Source: Legionellales bacterium
GTDB lineage: Bacteria; Pseudomonadota; Gammaproteobacteria; Legionellales; Legionellaceae
Length of the DNA: 11,254 bases
Direction of reading: 5' to 3'
NCBI GenBank assembly: GCA_020050955.1
Contig: JAGVJT010000166.1
Span: 1 to 11,254 of the forward strand
A program made the position numbers and the translations under genes. A model generated the notes under the pieces. The model was not told where the DNA came from. It searched no databases and saw only the letters and a program-made list of their open reading frames with translations. Positions 1-7,065 of the stretch are shown here, piece by piece; position 1 is the first letter of the stretch; the number at the start of each line of letters is the position of its first letter.

Positions 1-154
1 AGGAGAAAACGTTACAGAGTGCCTTGGCGGCGTGCGCAACCTCAAGGCAACAGATTTACAGTACGCTTATCACAGTCTAGTTGATCCTCGGTTGAATTAT
101 GAACAATCATTGGAAATAGTTGCTTATTTAAGCCTCGCGCATAAGCATACGTAA
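1..154 (+). CDS. Class II 3-deoxy-7-phosphoheptulonate (DAHP) synthase, C-terminal fragment
   Basis: Only the last 50 codons are present; the gene enters from the left edge in frame from base 2 and stops at TAA 152-154. The peptide opens GENVTECLGG and contains VDPRLNYEQSLE followed by a hydrophobic helix. As I recall the family, class II (plant/actinobacterial type) DAHP synthases end this way: a [GD]xNVTEC[IL]GG loop, then a DPRLNxxQxLE segment. These enzymes condense phosphoenolpyruvate with erythrose 4-phosphate in the cytosol, the first step of the shikimate pathway. The class I enzymes AroF/G/H do not have this ending. No active-site region is visible, so activity cannot be judged. The gene converges on the minus-strand unknown gene, with 39 bases between the stops and no convincing terminator hairpin. 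No symbol is given because names for class II enzymes vary. Confidence 0.75.
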   Translation, partial: GENVTECLGGVRNLKATDLQYAYHSLVDPRLNYEQSLEIVAYLSLAHKHT

Positions 155-193
155 TGCAATGCATCAAACAAAAACATGCGCTCATGCAAAAAC

Positions 194-2227
194 TTATTTT
201 TTTCCCAACACAGAAGATTGAGTACAATCACTTAAAATATTCGCAGTTTTTTTAGCTAATTCTCTCTTGTGCTGGTGTTGTTGAGCACCATGCATAGTGC
301 CTGGAACAGATGTTGGATTAACAAAAGACGAGACTCTTGTGGGATGACTCTCCACCGAGTCGACAACAGCATCGATACTTGTTGGGTCCGACACCCCCTG
401 CTGCATTCGACTATCTGCTACCGATGCGTCCAAATCAGACTCACGTAACTTCCTTTGTCTTCTAATCATTTTAGATGAAATTTTTTGTGAGGTTTGTTTT
501 GTGCTCACAGCAGTTCGTAATACTTGGGCTTCACCTTGAACAATGCTGTCTGAAGCATGGCCCTCTTGAGGTGCGTCTTTGAACAGCCTTGACGATGAGT
601 CAGACGACGTGTCGCCTAAATTTGCCGGCTTAAACGTCATTATTGATTGTCGTATTCCCTCACTCGTTTTACATGTATCATCACCAGCAGAAGGTAACTG
701 AACATCTACATCAATTTCACCAAAAGAGATACTTTCTATCATGTTAACCATATCAGGACTGCTTTGGCCAAAAACGCCAACTACATGAGAAGGCCCAAGC
801 GACAGTGACATGCTCGCACTCCTTTTCAATGAAGTGTTTGAAGCTTTTTTTGGAGTTACTGCTGCGAGATAGTTTCGCTTTTCGTTCAAAGCATCACATA
901 ATAAAGTTCTCATATCGCATGCTAATTGATGAGACGTCGGTCGATGTATTCCTGATCCACTAGCCCATAATCGCTCAACAAGACGCAGTAAAAGCACACG
1001 ATACTCACCATTATCTCGTATAGCGCCTTGAATAAACACCCCTATTGCTTTATGCTCAACATCTACATCTGCATATAGATCAAACAACTTTTGATGTTTC
1101 TCTCTGTCATGATGCAATGGAACGGTATGTTTGAATAAAAGATTAGTAAATGCAGCATAATCAAGTTGTATTATCGGTACAGCATCACAATCAACATCAA
1201 TTACAACCTCATCCAATGTTAACACAGCAGATTCCAAATCATCTTTCTTTGACTTCCAGCTTTGTAATCGGCGTGCAAAAACATATTTTGTAATTAAAAA
1301 TGTGTTTTTTAATTTAAAATTAATTGAGCTATCTTCATCCAAAAAACCTGCTTGTTTTAAGGCGACTAAAAAAACATACCTATAAAGCACTAATTCCCCT
1401 GTAGGCTGCGTAAAATAACTTATGTCACGCATAAACTCTCGATAAGAATTTGTTAAAAAACGAAGAAATCTATGATTACCAGCTACATAAACAATCTTAT
1501 TATTAATGGAAAATGTCGGTTGAGAAGGAGCCTTATCGTACTCAATACCCAAGAGGTCATCCGAATAAACATTAATTAAAAATTGACAATTTGAAGCATT
1601 AGAATTCCCAAATGTCATTTGATAAAATAGCGTATAATCTCTAATCAACGTCGTGCTGTCTAACTGAAGATGCCTAACGATATCGGCTTCATTTGCGCTT
1701 GCGCTCGCCATTAATTGATAGTGCATCAATGCTTTCAATTTCATGATGTCAGCCAAATTACCACCTGAGGTAGCAACGTTTAATAAGTAGTTTACTTCTG
1801 GAGCTGACACATATTCAGCAAAATCAACGATGTCAATATGAATACCGCTCCCAAATGCAGTGAAACGCTGACTAAATTCATCACGGATACGCATAAACAA
1901 TCGTGCTCTCGCCTCTGCACGCTCAACACTATGCCTGACACTTATCTGTTTTTTTTTGCTTCTATTTTCAATGCCATCTTCATCACCAGCTCTATTGCCA
2001 GCCTTTCTTTCTCTTGTGCGTTGTTTTTTAATGTCATCACGAAGAGGTACGAGCCATAACCAGAGAGAAAACAAAGGAGCCTTATGACCTTGGCTTATGG
2101 CAACACGGCACAGATTACTTGCAATAAAAGAGATTTGCGAAACCTCTTTTTCAATCATTTTTTCTGTTTTTTCTTCTAATTCATCAGATAAATTTTTGAT
2201 ATACACGCAAATTGTCACACGATCCAT
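194..2227 (-). CDS. Large unknown protein, effector-like (677 aa)
   Basis: I do not recognise a family. The start is set at ATG 2227 because a good ribosome binding site (AAGGTGAG, 2242-2235) lies 7 bases upstream; an in-frame TTG at 2254 would add nine residues but has no such site. Residues about 15-35 are acidic and helical (ELEEKTEKMIEKE). A short hydrophobic stretch (LFSLWLWLVPL) near 52-62 is too short for a confident membrane span. Residues about 63-115 are very basic and charged, possibly coiled coil, with a KKK cluster. Residues 120-455 look like a folded, mostly helical region with no motif I can name. From about 460 to the end the protein is Ser/Thr/Gln-rich and probably disordered, with basic patches (LKRSASMS, IRRQRKLRES). 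There is no signal peptide. It is divergent from the ankyrin-repeat gene next door. Size, disordered tail and neighbour suggest a secreted effector, but that is inference; a lineage-specific cytosolic protein is equally possible. Confidence 0.8.
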   Translation of the reverse strand: MDRVTICVYIKNLSDELEEKTEKMIEKEVSQISFIASNLCRVAISQGHKAPLFSLWLWLVPLRDDIKKQRTRERKAGNRAGDEDGIENRSKKKQISVRHSVERAEARARLFMRIRDEFSQRFTAFGSGIHIDIVDFAEYVSAPEVNYLLNVATSGGNLADIMKLKALMHYQLMASASANEADIVRHLQLDSTTLIRDYTLFYQMTFGNSNASNCQFLINVYSDDLLGIEYDKAPSQPTFSINNKIVYVAGNHRFLRFLTNSYREFMRDISYFTQPTGELVLYRYVFLVALKQAGFLDEDSSINFKLKNTFLITKYVFARRLQSWKSKKDDLESAVLTLDEVVIDVDCDAVPIIQLDYAAFTNLLFKHTVPLHHDREKHQKLFDLYADVDVEHKAIGVFIQGAIRDNGEYRVLLLRLVERLWASGSGIHRPTSHQLACDMRTLLCDALNEKRNYLAAVTPKKASNTSLKRSASMSLSLGPSHVVGVFGQSSPDMVNMIESISFGEIDVDVQLPSAGDDTCKTSEGIRQSIMTFKPANLGDTSSDSSSRLFKDAPQEGHASDSIVQGEAQVLRTAVSTKQTSQKISSKMIRRQRKLRESDLDASVADSRMQQGVSDPTSIDAVVDSVESHPTRVSSFVNPTSVPGTMHGAQQHQHKRELAKKTANILSDCTQSSVLGKK

Positions 2228-2234
2228 AACGGTT

Positions 2235-2242
2235 CTCACCTT
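2235..2242 (-). promoter_or_regulatory. Ribosome binding site deciding the start of the 677-aa gene
   Basis: Read on the minus strand this is AAGGTGAG, close to the anti-Shine-Dalgarno complement, 7 bases before ATG 2227. It lies inside the longer ORF that starts at TTG 2254, which argues against the longer form. Confidence 0.6.
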
Positions 2243-2268
2243 AATGAATATCAACCGACAATAGTTTA

Positions 2269-2274
2269 ATTATA
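2269..2274 (-). promoter_or_regulatory. -10 element (TATAAT) for the 677-aa gene
   Basis: A perfect TATAAT on the minus strand, about 42 bases upstream of the chosen ATG, leaving room for a leader of about 35 bases. I see no good -35 at 16-18 bases spacing; the nearest TTGA-containing hexamer is only 14 bases away. The promoter may therefore need an activator or be weak. Confidence 0.45.
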
Positions 2275-2344
2275 GGCCATAAAAACCAATTCAAAGATCG
2301 TTAGTTATTTTTTTAAACTTTTACGTTGTTTCATTAAAATATGA

Positions 2345-2350
2345 TATAAT
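2345..2350 (+). promoter_or_regulatory. -10 element (TATAAT) for the ankyrin-repeat gene
   Basis: A perfect TATAAT on the plus strand, 41 bases before ATG 2391. The -35 region is poor; TTTACG at 2320-2325 would have a 19-base spacer. Transcription should begin near 2357, so the GTG 2358 and ATG 2361 starts would be at the very 5' end of the message. This favours the ATG at 2391. Confidence 0.45.
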
Positions 2351-2390
2351 TAACAGAGTGATGTTATTTTATTCGAGGATTGATATCGTC

Positions 2391-4565
2391 ATGCGCATAT
2401 GGCAGCTTATTCGTGATGGAAATATAGAAGATTTACATCACGAATTAAAACAAGTTGGTGATGTTAACAAACCATGGGAAACCGACTCAGGATATAATTA
2501 TCTCATCACATTTGCCGCATCACTTAATCAAACAGAAGTTGTTCATGCCCTGCTAGACTATGACGTTGATGTGCTTGTCACAGACGAATTCAATCGAACG
2601 GCTTTGGCTTATGCAAAACATCATCAAAACGAACCGTTAATCAATAAACTTTCTCAACGCGCAGCCGCTCAAACTGCGCGCACTCGTTCAGAAATTAACG
2701 CACTCAAACAATCCATTTTATCCAATGACCAAGCTCAGATCGAACGCTCTTTCCACAACGCAAAAAAAAACGTCGCCAATGCCATCATAACATGGTTTAC
2801 CAATCTCTTATTGACTAGTCAATCTAAGCTGGACAATATCATTGCCAATAGTGATTTTTTCTACAATAACTCGAATATTTATCGTAGCATCATGTATTTA
2901 CGTCATCGAGTTCTTGAGTATGATGACGAAAAAAATCTTGCATGGGGGTATTTGATATCTTTGTTTTTAAATAAAGATATCGACGCTTTTCGTACCGCTA
3001 TTGAGTATGATTTCCCTATCGACAGCATCCAACTTATTGCATTTAATCGTTTATTTAATCCCCTGCAAATCGCACTTATTTTTTATCACGATGACCAAAA
3101 AGATTTTCCTTTTATTGATGCATTACTCGATGCCGACGCAGATTTAGAATTTGATCAACTGTCTTGGGAGTCGCCTCGAGAACTCTTGACCGAAAAGCCC
3201 GCAGAAAATCGTCAGTTTTTAAAAACTATCACACAACAATCACAACAAATATCTTACAATCAAACCATCGATAACGGACCTGTTGACATGGCGTTAAACA
3301 GTAATCCGACGCCTGAAGAAACATTTATCAAATACGCAACTATCGATAACGCATTAAGGCTTGCCGTCACCACCTACACTGAATCCAAACAACAGCTTAT
3401 TCTCACACTAGCAGAAGAATCGCGCTTAATTTATTTAGCTGAAGTAACCATGCAACTGTTGACACTTAGCTCTGTCAACACATGCTTTGTTTCTGTGTGT
3501 ACTCCTTCATGCACACCGCGATTCTTTCCCGATAAGACAACATGTCATCACTATCGTGACAATGAATTCGCACAATGCACCACGAACGAAGAAACACCGA
3601 CAAGACCCTCACAAATCGCAATTACTGATATCTACAATTTGCTGAACAAAACCTACAAATCAGCCACAGTATCTCGAGACATTCGACAGACGTTTTTTTT
3701 CTATCCGAATGAACATGTCAAAGACCAAGTTCATCACACGCTTGCAAACGAGCTTCTCACGTTGCTAGTTACACGATGCTCAAAAATAAGCGATGAGAGG
3801 AAACGAGAATTTATCGATATATTAACTGAACGTGGGGATCATTTTCGCAAACAAGGCCAACATTACTGGGCTTATTGTTCCTATCGTGCAGCTCAAGTGC
3901 TCCACACCACCATGCTAACTCATCATTACATGGATCATCAAAAAATGCTTCGCCTATTTGCACTATGTGCTATTGCTATTAAACCGATTAATAAAGAACA
4001 TGCACTCTTCACCGCGAATCAACAATATGCATACGCAACACACTACCTTATGCTTCTTGTGAAGTACATCTTACCAAAACCACAAATTGAAGCTTTGCAA
4101 AAAACACCTGTTTATTCATTCATTTTAAACAAGAGTAAAGACTATTATCAAAATACCCATGCCAAATCTAATAACACTGTCGTATTTCTTGAAACATTGT
4201 TCAGCATGCTCGCACAATATAACGATAAAAACATCGAAATTATTTATACGATGGACGATGAGCCCCAGAATAACGGCATATTAACAACATCTGACAACTC
4301 AACACAATTAACAGCTTTTACCTTATCGACAAGCTCCCAAGCATCACCTCTTGCCTCATCAGCAAGTGTTCACAAAAAATCGAAGAAAACATCGTGTGCG
4401 ACCACCTCACAAAGTCAAGCCTCAAATAGAAAAGAGTCAGTAAAAAAACCGAGTAAACCAAGCGCTGTTTCAGTATTTAGCCCAATCAACAAACAACCCA
4501 AGCCAGGGTCTGCAGCAGATAATGCATCCACCGAAAATGATGACAATCTTTCACTCTCCGATTAA
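2391..4565 (+). CDS. Ankyrin-repeat protein with Cys/His cluster and disordered tail, effector-like (724 aa)
   Basis: The start is placed at ATG 2391: GAGGA (2375-2379) precedes it by 11 bases, and the in-frame GTG 2358 and ATG 2361 lie almost at the predicted transcription start. Residues about 33-90 read as ankyrin repeats (LITFAASLNQTEVVHALLDY, then TALAYAKHH). A second, more degenerate block lies at about 184-280 (NPLQIALIFYHDD, FIDALLDADADLEF, SPRELL). Residues 365-396 hold a Cys/His cluster (C365, C370, C374, C385, H386, H387, C396). Residues about 471-506 (GDHFRKQGQHYWAYCSYRAA) resemble a TPR helix pair. From about 635 the chain is Ser/Thr/Lys-rich with KKSKK and ends in an acidic Ser-rich stretch. 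There is no signal peptide or membrane span. Ankyrin repeats mediate protein binding and are frequent in effectors of intracellular gammaproteobacteria. An effector role is inference; no target or enzymatic activity is evident. Confidence 0.85.
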   Translation: MRIWQLIRDGNIEDLHHELKQVGDVNKPWETDSGYNYLITFAASLNQTEVVHALLDYDVDVLVTDEFNRTALAYAKHHQNEPLINKLSQRAAAQTARTRSEINALKQSILSNDQAQIERSFHNAKKNVANAIITWFTNLLLTSQSKLDNIIANSDFFYNNSNIYRSIMYLRHRVLEYDDEKNLAWGYLISLFLNKDIDAFRTAIEYDFPIDSIQLIAFNRLFNPLQIALIFYHDDQKDFPFIDALLDADADLEFDQLSWESPRELLTEKPAENRQFLKTITQQSQQISYNQTIDNGPVDMALNSNPTPEETFIKYATIDNALRLAVTTYTESKQQLILTLAEESRLIYLAEVTMQLLTLSSVNTCFVSVCTPSCTPRFFPDKTTCHHYRDNEFAQCTTNEETPTRPSQIAITDIYNLLNKTYKSATVSRDIRQTFFFYPNEHVKDQVHHTLANELLTLLVTRCSKISDERKREFIDILTERGDHFRKQGQHYWAYCSYRAAQVLHTTMLTHHYMDHQKMLRLFALCAIAIKPINKEHALFTANQQYAYATHYLMLLVKYILPKPQIEALQKTPVYSFILNKSKDYYQNTHAKSNNTVVFLETLFSMLAQYNDKNIEIIYTMDDEPQNNGILTTSDNSTQLTAFTLSTSSQASPLASSASVHKKSKKTSCATTSQSQASNRKESVKKPSKPSAVSVFSPINKQPKPGSAADNASTENDDNLSLSD

Positions 4566-4575
4566 GTAACAGTAA

Positions 4576-4619
4576 GCTAACTTCCCTTAGAATCACAATG
4601 ACGAAGCTGGGAAGTTAGC
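4576..4619. terminator. Inverted repeat between convergent genes, probable bidirectional terminator
   Basis: Perfect 11-bp arms, GCTAACTTCCC (4576-4586) and GGGAAGTTAGC (4609-4619), enclose a 22-base loop. The element lies 10 bases after the ankyrin-gene stop and 2 bases beyond the hemE stop on the other strand, the expected place for a shared terminator. Neither strand has a real T-run after the stem (ATTTAAA to the right, TTACTGTTACTT to the left), so it is not a textbook intrinsic terminator. The long loop would also fit a degenerate copy of a dispersed palindromic repeat. Confidence 0.5.
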
Positions 4620-4621
4620 AT

Positions 4622-5680
4622 TTAAACATGATATGCAGGACTTAATGCATGCACAGCATCAATCATGGCAGCCACATAATCAGGAGCTACATCTGGGGTG
4701 ATGCCATGGCCTAAATTAAAAACATGCCCCGAACCTTTACCATAAGCCGCTAAAACAGATGCCACCTGCTCACGAATACACTCAGGTGAAGTTAGCAACA
4801 CATGTGGGTCAAGATTACCTTGCAGTGCAACCGCATGACCAACTTGTGCGCGCGCTACACTTAAATCACATGTCCAATCGAGACTTAATGCATCACAACC
4901 GGTGCTTGCAAGTAACGACAGCCATTGTCCGCCACCTTTAGTAAATAAAATCACCGGAACATCAGGATGGTGCTGTTTCAAATGCGTGACAATTTTTGCA
5001 AGATACTGACATGAAAACGCCTGAAAATGCGCTGTCGTTAAAATACCACCCCAGGTATCAAAAATCATTAATGCATTCACACCAGCATGAATTTGTGCGA
5101 TTAAATAATCAATCACGGCTTGTGTTAAGGTACTCAATAACTGATGAATAGCATCGGGCGCTTGATACATGAACGTCAAAATGCGATTAAAGTCGCGCGT
5201 ACTTTTACCTTCGACCATGTAACAGGCCAACGTCCATGGACTTCCAGAAAAACCAATCAATGGTAAGTGTTGCGGCATTTCACGACGAATTAATCGTGCA
5301 GCATCCATCACATATTGCAAATCATCATGAGCATCGGGAACACGCAATGCGTCAATCATCGCACGATCACGAATAGGATTTGCAAAACAAGGCCCTTCAC
5401 CTTCTACAAACGATAAACCAAGTCCCATGGCATCAGGAATGGTTAAGATATCCGAAAATAAAATCGCAGCATCCAGTTGAAAACGGCGCAACGGCTGTAA
5501 AGCGACTTCGCATGCCAGCATAGGATTTTTACACAATTGCAAAAAATCCCCTGCTTGTGCGCGAACTTGACGATATTCAGGTAAATAACGCCCAGCTTGA
5601 CGCATAAACCAAACGGGTGTGCGTTCAATTGGCTCTCGGCGTAAACTACGAAGAAAAACAGATTGCATCACATCGTTCAT
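4622..5680 (-). CDS. hemE: Uroporphyrinogen decarboxylase
   Basis: Cytosolic enzyme that removes the four acetate carboxyls of uroporphyrinogen III to give coproporphyrinogen III in haem synthesis. The 352-aa product reads through the whole family: PVWFMRQAGRYLPEYR (22-37, with the substrate-binding Arg27), FSDILTIPDAMGLGL (75-89, Asp77), GFSGSPWTLACYMVEG (143-158, Tyr154), MIFDTWGG (205-212), LFTKGGGQWL (245-254), LDWT, LQGNLDP, and FNLGHGI with His325. All residues I know to be important are present. An ATG at 5692 would add four residues. I prefer 5680 because it gives the E. coli-like N-terminus, has a GGA seven bases upstream, and leaves a sensible leader after the predicted promoter; neither start has a strong ribosome binding site. 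It is divergent from folB and convergent with the ankyrin gene. Confidence 0.96.
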   Translation of the reverse strand: MNDVMQSVFLRSLRREPIERTPVWFMRQAGRYLPEYRQVRAQAGDFLQLCKNPMLACEVALQPLRRFQLDAAILFSDILTIPDAMGLGLSFVEGEGPCFANPIRDRAMIDALRVPDAHDDLQYVMDAARLIRREMPQHLPLIGFSGSPWTLACYMVEGKSTRDFNRILTFMYQAPDAIHQLLSTLTQAVIDYLIAQIHAGVNALMIFDTWGGILTTAHFQAFSCQYLAKIVTHLKQHHPDVPVILFTKGGGQWLSLLASTGCDALSLDWTCDLSVARAQVGHAVALQGNLDPHVLLTSPECIREQVASVLAAYGKGSGHVFNLGHGITPDVAPDYVAAMIDAVHALSPAYHV

Positions 5681-5708
5681 ATGGAAGTCCATTAAAAAAA
5701 ATGGTTAA

Positions 5709-5737
5709 ATTCTAACAAGACAACGCTTGATAAACAA
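5709..5737 (-). promoter_or_regulatory. Candidate hemE promoter
   Basis: On the minus strand TTGTTT (5737-5732) is followed after exactly 17 bases by TAGAAT (5714-5709), 5 of 6 to the -10 consensus. Transcription would start near 5702, giving a leader of about 20 bases to ATG 5680 but only about 10 to ATG 5692. The site lies in the short spacer shared with folB, so the two promoters must overlap or abut. Confidence 0.4.
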
Positions 5738-5746
5738 ACAAAATAC

Positions 5747-6085
5747 ATGGATACACTCGAAATTACTGCCTTACGCACAAAAACACGCATTGGCGTATAT
5801 GCTTGGGAACAGGCGATTTTACAAGAGCTTATCATTGATATTCAGATTCCCATTGACTGTCGTCAGTGCGATGAGCAACTTGAAAAAACACTCGATTACG
5901 ATACGCTTTGCCAAAAAATTTCTGGTTTTATTGAATCCAACGCTTTTGTGTTAATTGAAACGGTCGCAGATAAAACCGCCGCATTCATTAAAACGCATTT
6001 TGACGTTAAAGCCCTCACCGTGCGCGTCAGTAAGCCTCATGCTATTGCAAATGCCGGTAATATCAGCGTCACTGTGACTCGCTAA
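5747..6085 (+). CDS. folB: Dihydroneopterin aldolase
   Basis: Cleaves 7,8-dihydroneopterin to 6-hydroxymethyl-7,8-dihydropterin and glycolaldehyde in folate synthesis; the family forms a cytosolic octamer of tunnelling-fold subunits. The 112-aa product carries the expected landmarks: IGVYAWEQ (15-22, with substrate-binding Glu21), LDYDTL (49-54, Tyr51), the ALVE-like segment VLIETVAD (68-75, Glu71) and VSKPHAIANAGNISV (94-108, catalytic Lys96). Length is about ten residues below E. coli FolB because the C-terminus is shorter. The ATG at 5747 has no clear ribosome binding site but matches the family N-terminus (MDTLEITAL). It is divergent from hemE and ends 8 bases before the convergent SPOR gene, leaving no room for a separate terminator. 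Confidence 0.93.
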   Translation: MDTLEITALRTKTRIGVYAWEQAILQELIIDIQIPIDCRQCDEQLEKTLDYDTLCQKISGFIESNAFVLIETVADKTAAFIKTHFDVKALTVRVSKPHAIANAGNISVTVTR

Positions 6086-6093
6086 ACCATACA

Positions 6094-6858
6094 TTAAACA
6101 TCTGTTTTGCGAACCATGCCAACAATACGCTCACTACGTGCAACCGCGCTTTGTGCGCGTAGCGCATCAGTGCGCGAAATAAATGGCCCTAAAACAACAC
6201 GATACCAACTGACGTGTTGCTGAGTTACAGTAACAACATTAACATTAAACCCTTTCAGCGTGAGGGATGCTCGCATGCGTTCTGCGTCAGAAGAACGTCT
6301 AAACGAAGCAAGCTGTACCAAATAGGTTTCTCGACTGACTGCAGGTGTCTGATTGGCTCGAGCATACAACGAGCCTGTAGAAGTATTCAAAGGTAATGCA
6401 TGATGCTCTGGTTCATGTTCTTCTTTTGATGCCAAATGAACATTTTTATCTCTCATAGCACGACTATCTTTAACTGGTACGGTCATATCTAATGATGTAC
6501 TTGGTGCGGTTGAAGGTGTCGATGGGACTAGGTTTGCAACAGACAAAGCATTTGATGACGCAACTTCTGCATGATGCTCAGACGACGGCATGGTGCTTGA
6601 TTGCGACTCTTGTGTTAACAACGTATAAAACTCAAATTTTGGCTTAGGGAGCCGCGCCTCTTCTATCGATTTATGAGGCATGATTTCAGGCGGGTTGGTT
6701 CTAATATGCGTCATTACCCATGCTTGAAGTTTTGTATAGTCATAAAACGAAGCTGTCACGTAACCTGCTGCAAACGACAGCAGACAGAGCCCTAAATGTT
6801 TGAAAAAACCACAGCCTTGTGTCACTGTCTTGCGCTTTTTTGCATCATATTTTGCCAT
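6094..6858 (-). CDS. SPOR-domain membrane protein (FtsN-like)
   Basis: The 254-aa protein has a short basic cytoplasmic N-terminus (MAKYDAKKRK), one membrane span at about 19-38, a motif KFEFYTLL (74-81) common in gammaproteobacterial SPOR proteins, a Ser/Thr/Pro-rich linker (about 82-175), and a C-terminal SPOR domain (about 176-252: YLVQLASFRRSSDAERMRASL, then WYRVVLGPF). SPOR domains bind denuded peptidoglycan glycan strands at the division septum, so this is probably a periplasm-facing division or cell-wall protein. The reading frame stays open upstream to 6909, but those extra residues match the end of a decayed argS, so I start at ATG 6858, which has a GAG nine bases upstream. An SPOR gene directly after argS is a common gammaproteobacterial arrangement. 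Whether it is the true FtsN is uncertain. Confidence 0.88.
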   Translation of the reverse strand: MAKYDAKKRKTVTQGCGFFKHLGLCLLSFAAGYVTASFYDYTKLQAWVMTHIRTNPPEIMPHKSIEEARLPKPKFEFYTLLTQESQSSTMPSSEHHAEVASSNALSVANLVPSTPSTAPSTSLDMTVPVKDSRAMRDKNVHLASKEEHEPEHHALPLNTSTGSLYARANQTPAVSRETYLVQLASFRRSSDAERMRASLTLKGFNVNVVTVTQQHVSWYRVVLGPFISRTDALRAQSAVARSERIVGMVRKTDV

Positions 6859-6861
6859 TGC

Positions 6862-7065
6862 ATTATCTCGAGCTCGCCCCCACAACTGTTGCATCACGGG
6901 TTGCAACAATACATGAAGTGCAGTAAATAACCAAAGTCGCGCTCATCGCACCGACAAAGTTGTATCAAACAACGGTACAACATGGTAGTAATCGTGCATA
7001 TTTTCAGCCAAATTACGCAAACAATCAATCAATCCTAAAAAATCACTTTCGCCGCCTACCGTCAT
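6862..7065 (-). pseudogene. argS: argS 3' relic (anticodon-binding domain of arginyl-tRNA synthetase)
   Basis: On the minus strand, one frame gives LRNLAENMHDYY, then an in-frame TGA (6945-6943), then ARLWLFTALHVLLQ and finally GRARDNAM. From memory, gammaproteobacterial ArgS proteins end with LRELAxxLHxYYNA, about 12 residues, (L)RxARLxLxxAxxQVLxNGLxLLGVSAPEKM. The LR-LA---H-YY core, the ARL-L--A---VL core, their spacing (within one residue) and a terminal Met all agree. An in-frame TGA splits the domain, another stop lies at about 7071-7069, and nothing recognisable of the catalytic domain (HIGH, KMSK) is upstream. The position directly before an SPOR gene is where argS usually lies. A short 40-codon ORF (ATG 7065 to the TGA) remains but is unlikely to be functional. 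Confidence 0.6.

Noticed and set aside
146..205. Terminator between the DAHP synthase and 677-aa gene
   Set aside because: Only a 4-bp CATG/CATG stem is present near the T-run at 196-203; too weak to call.
1838..2059. Plus-strand 73-codon frame with a hydrophobic Phe/Ser-rich segment
   Set aside because: It lies wholly inside the 677-aa minus-strand gene, has no ribosome binding site, and its hydrophobicity is the complement of Lys/Arg-rich coding sequence.
2235..2350. TTAAT-type repeats reminiscent of PmrA boxes of Legionella/Coxiella effector promoters
   Set aside because: CTTAATGAAT is a single partial match downstream of the -10, and the plus-strand ATTAAAATATGATATAATTAA lacks the tandem spacing; AT richness explains both.
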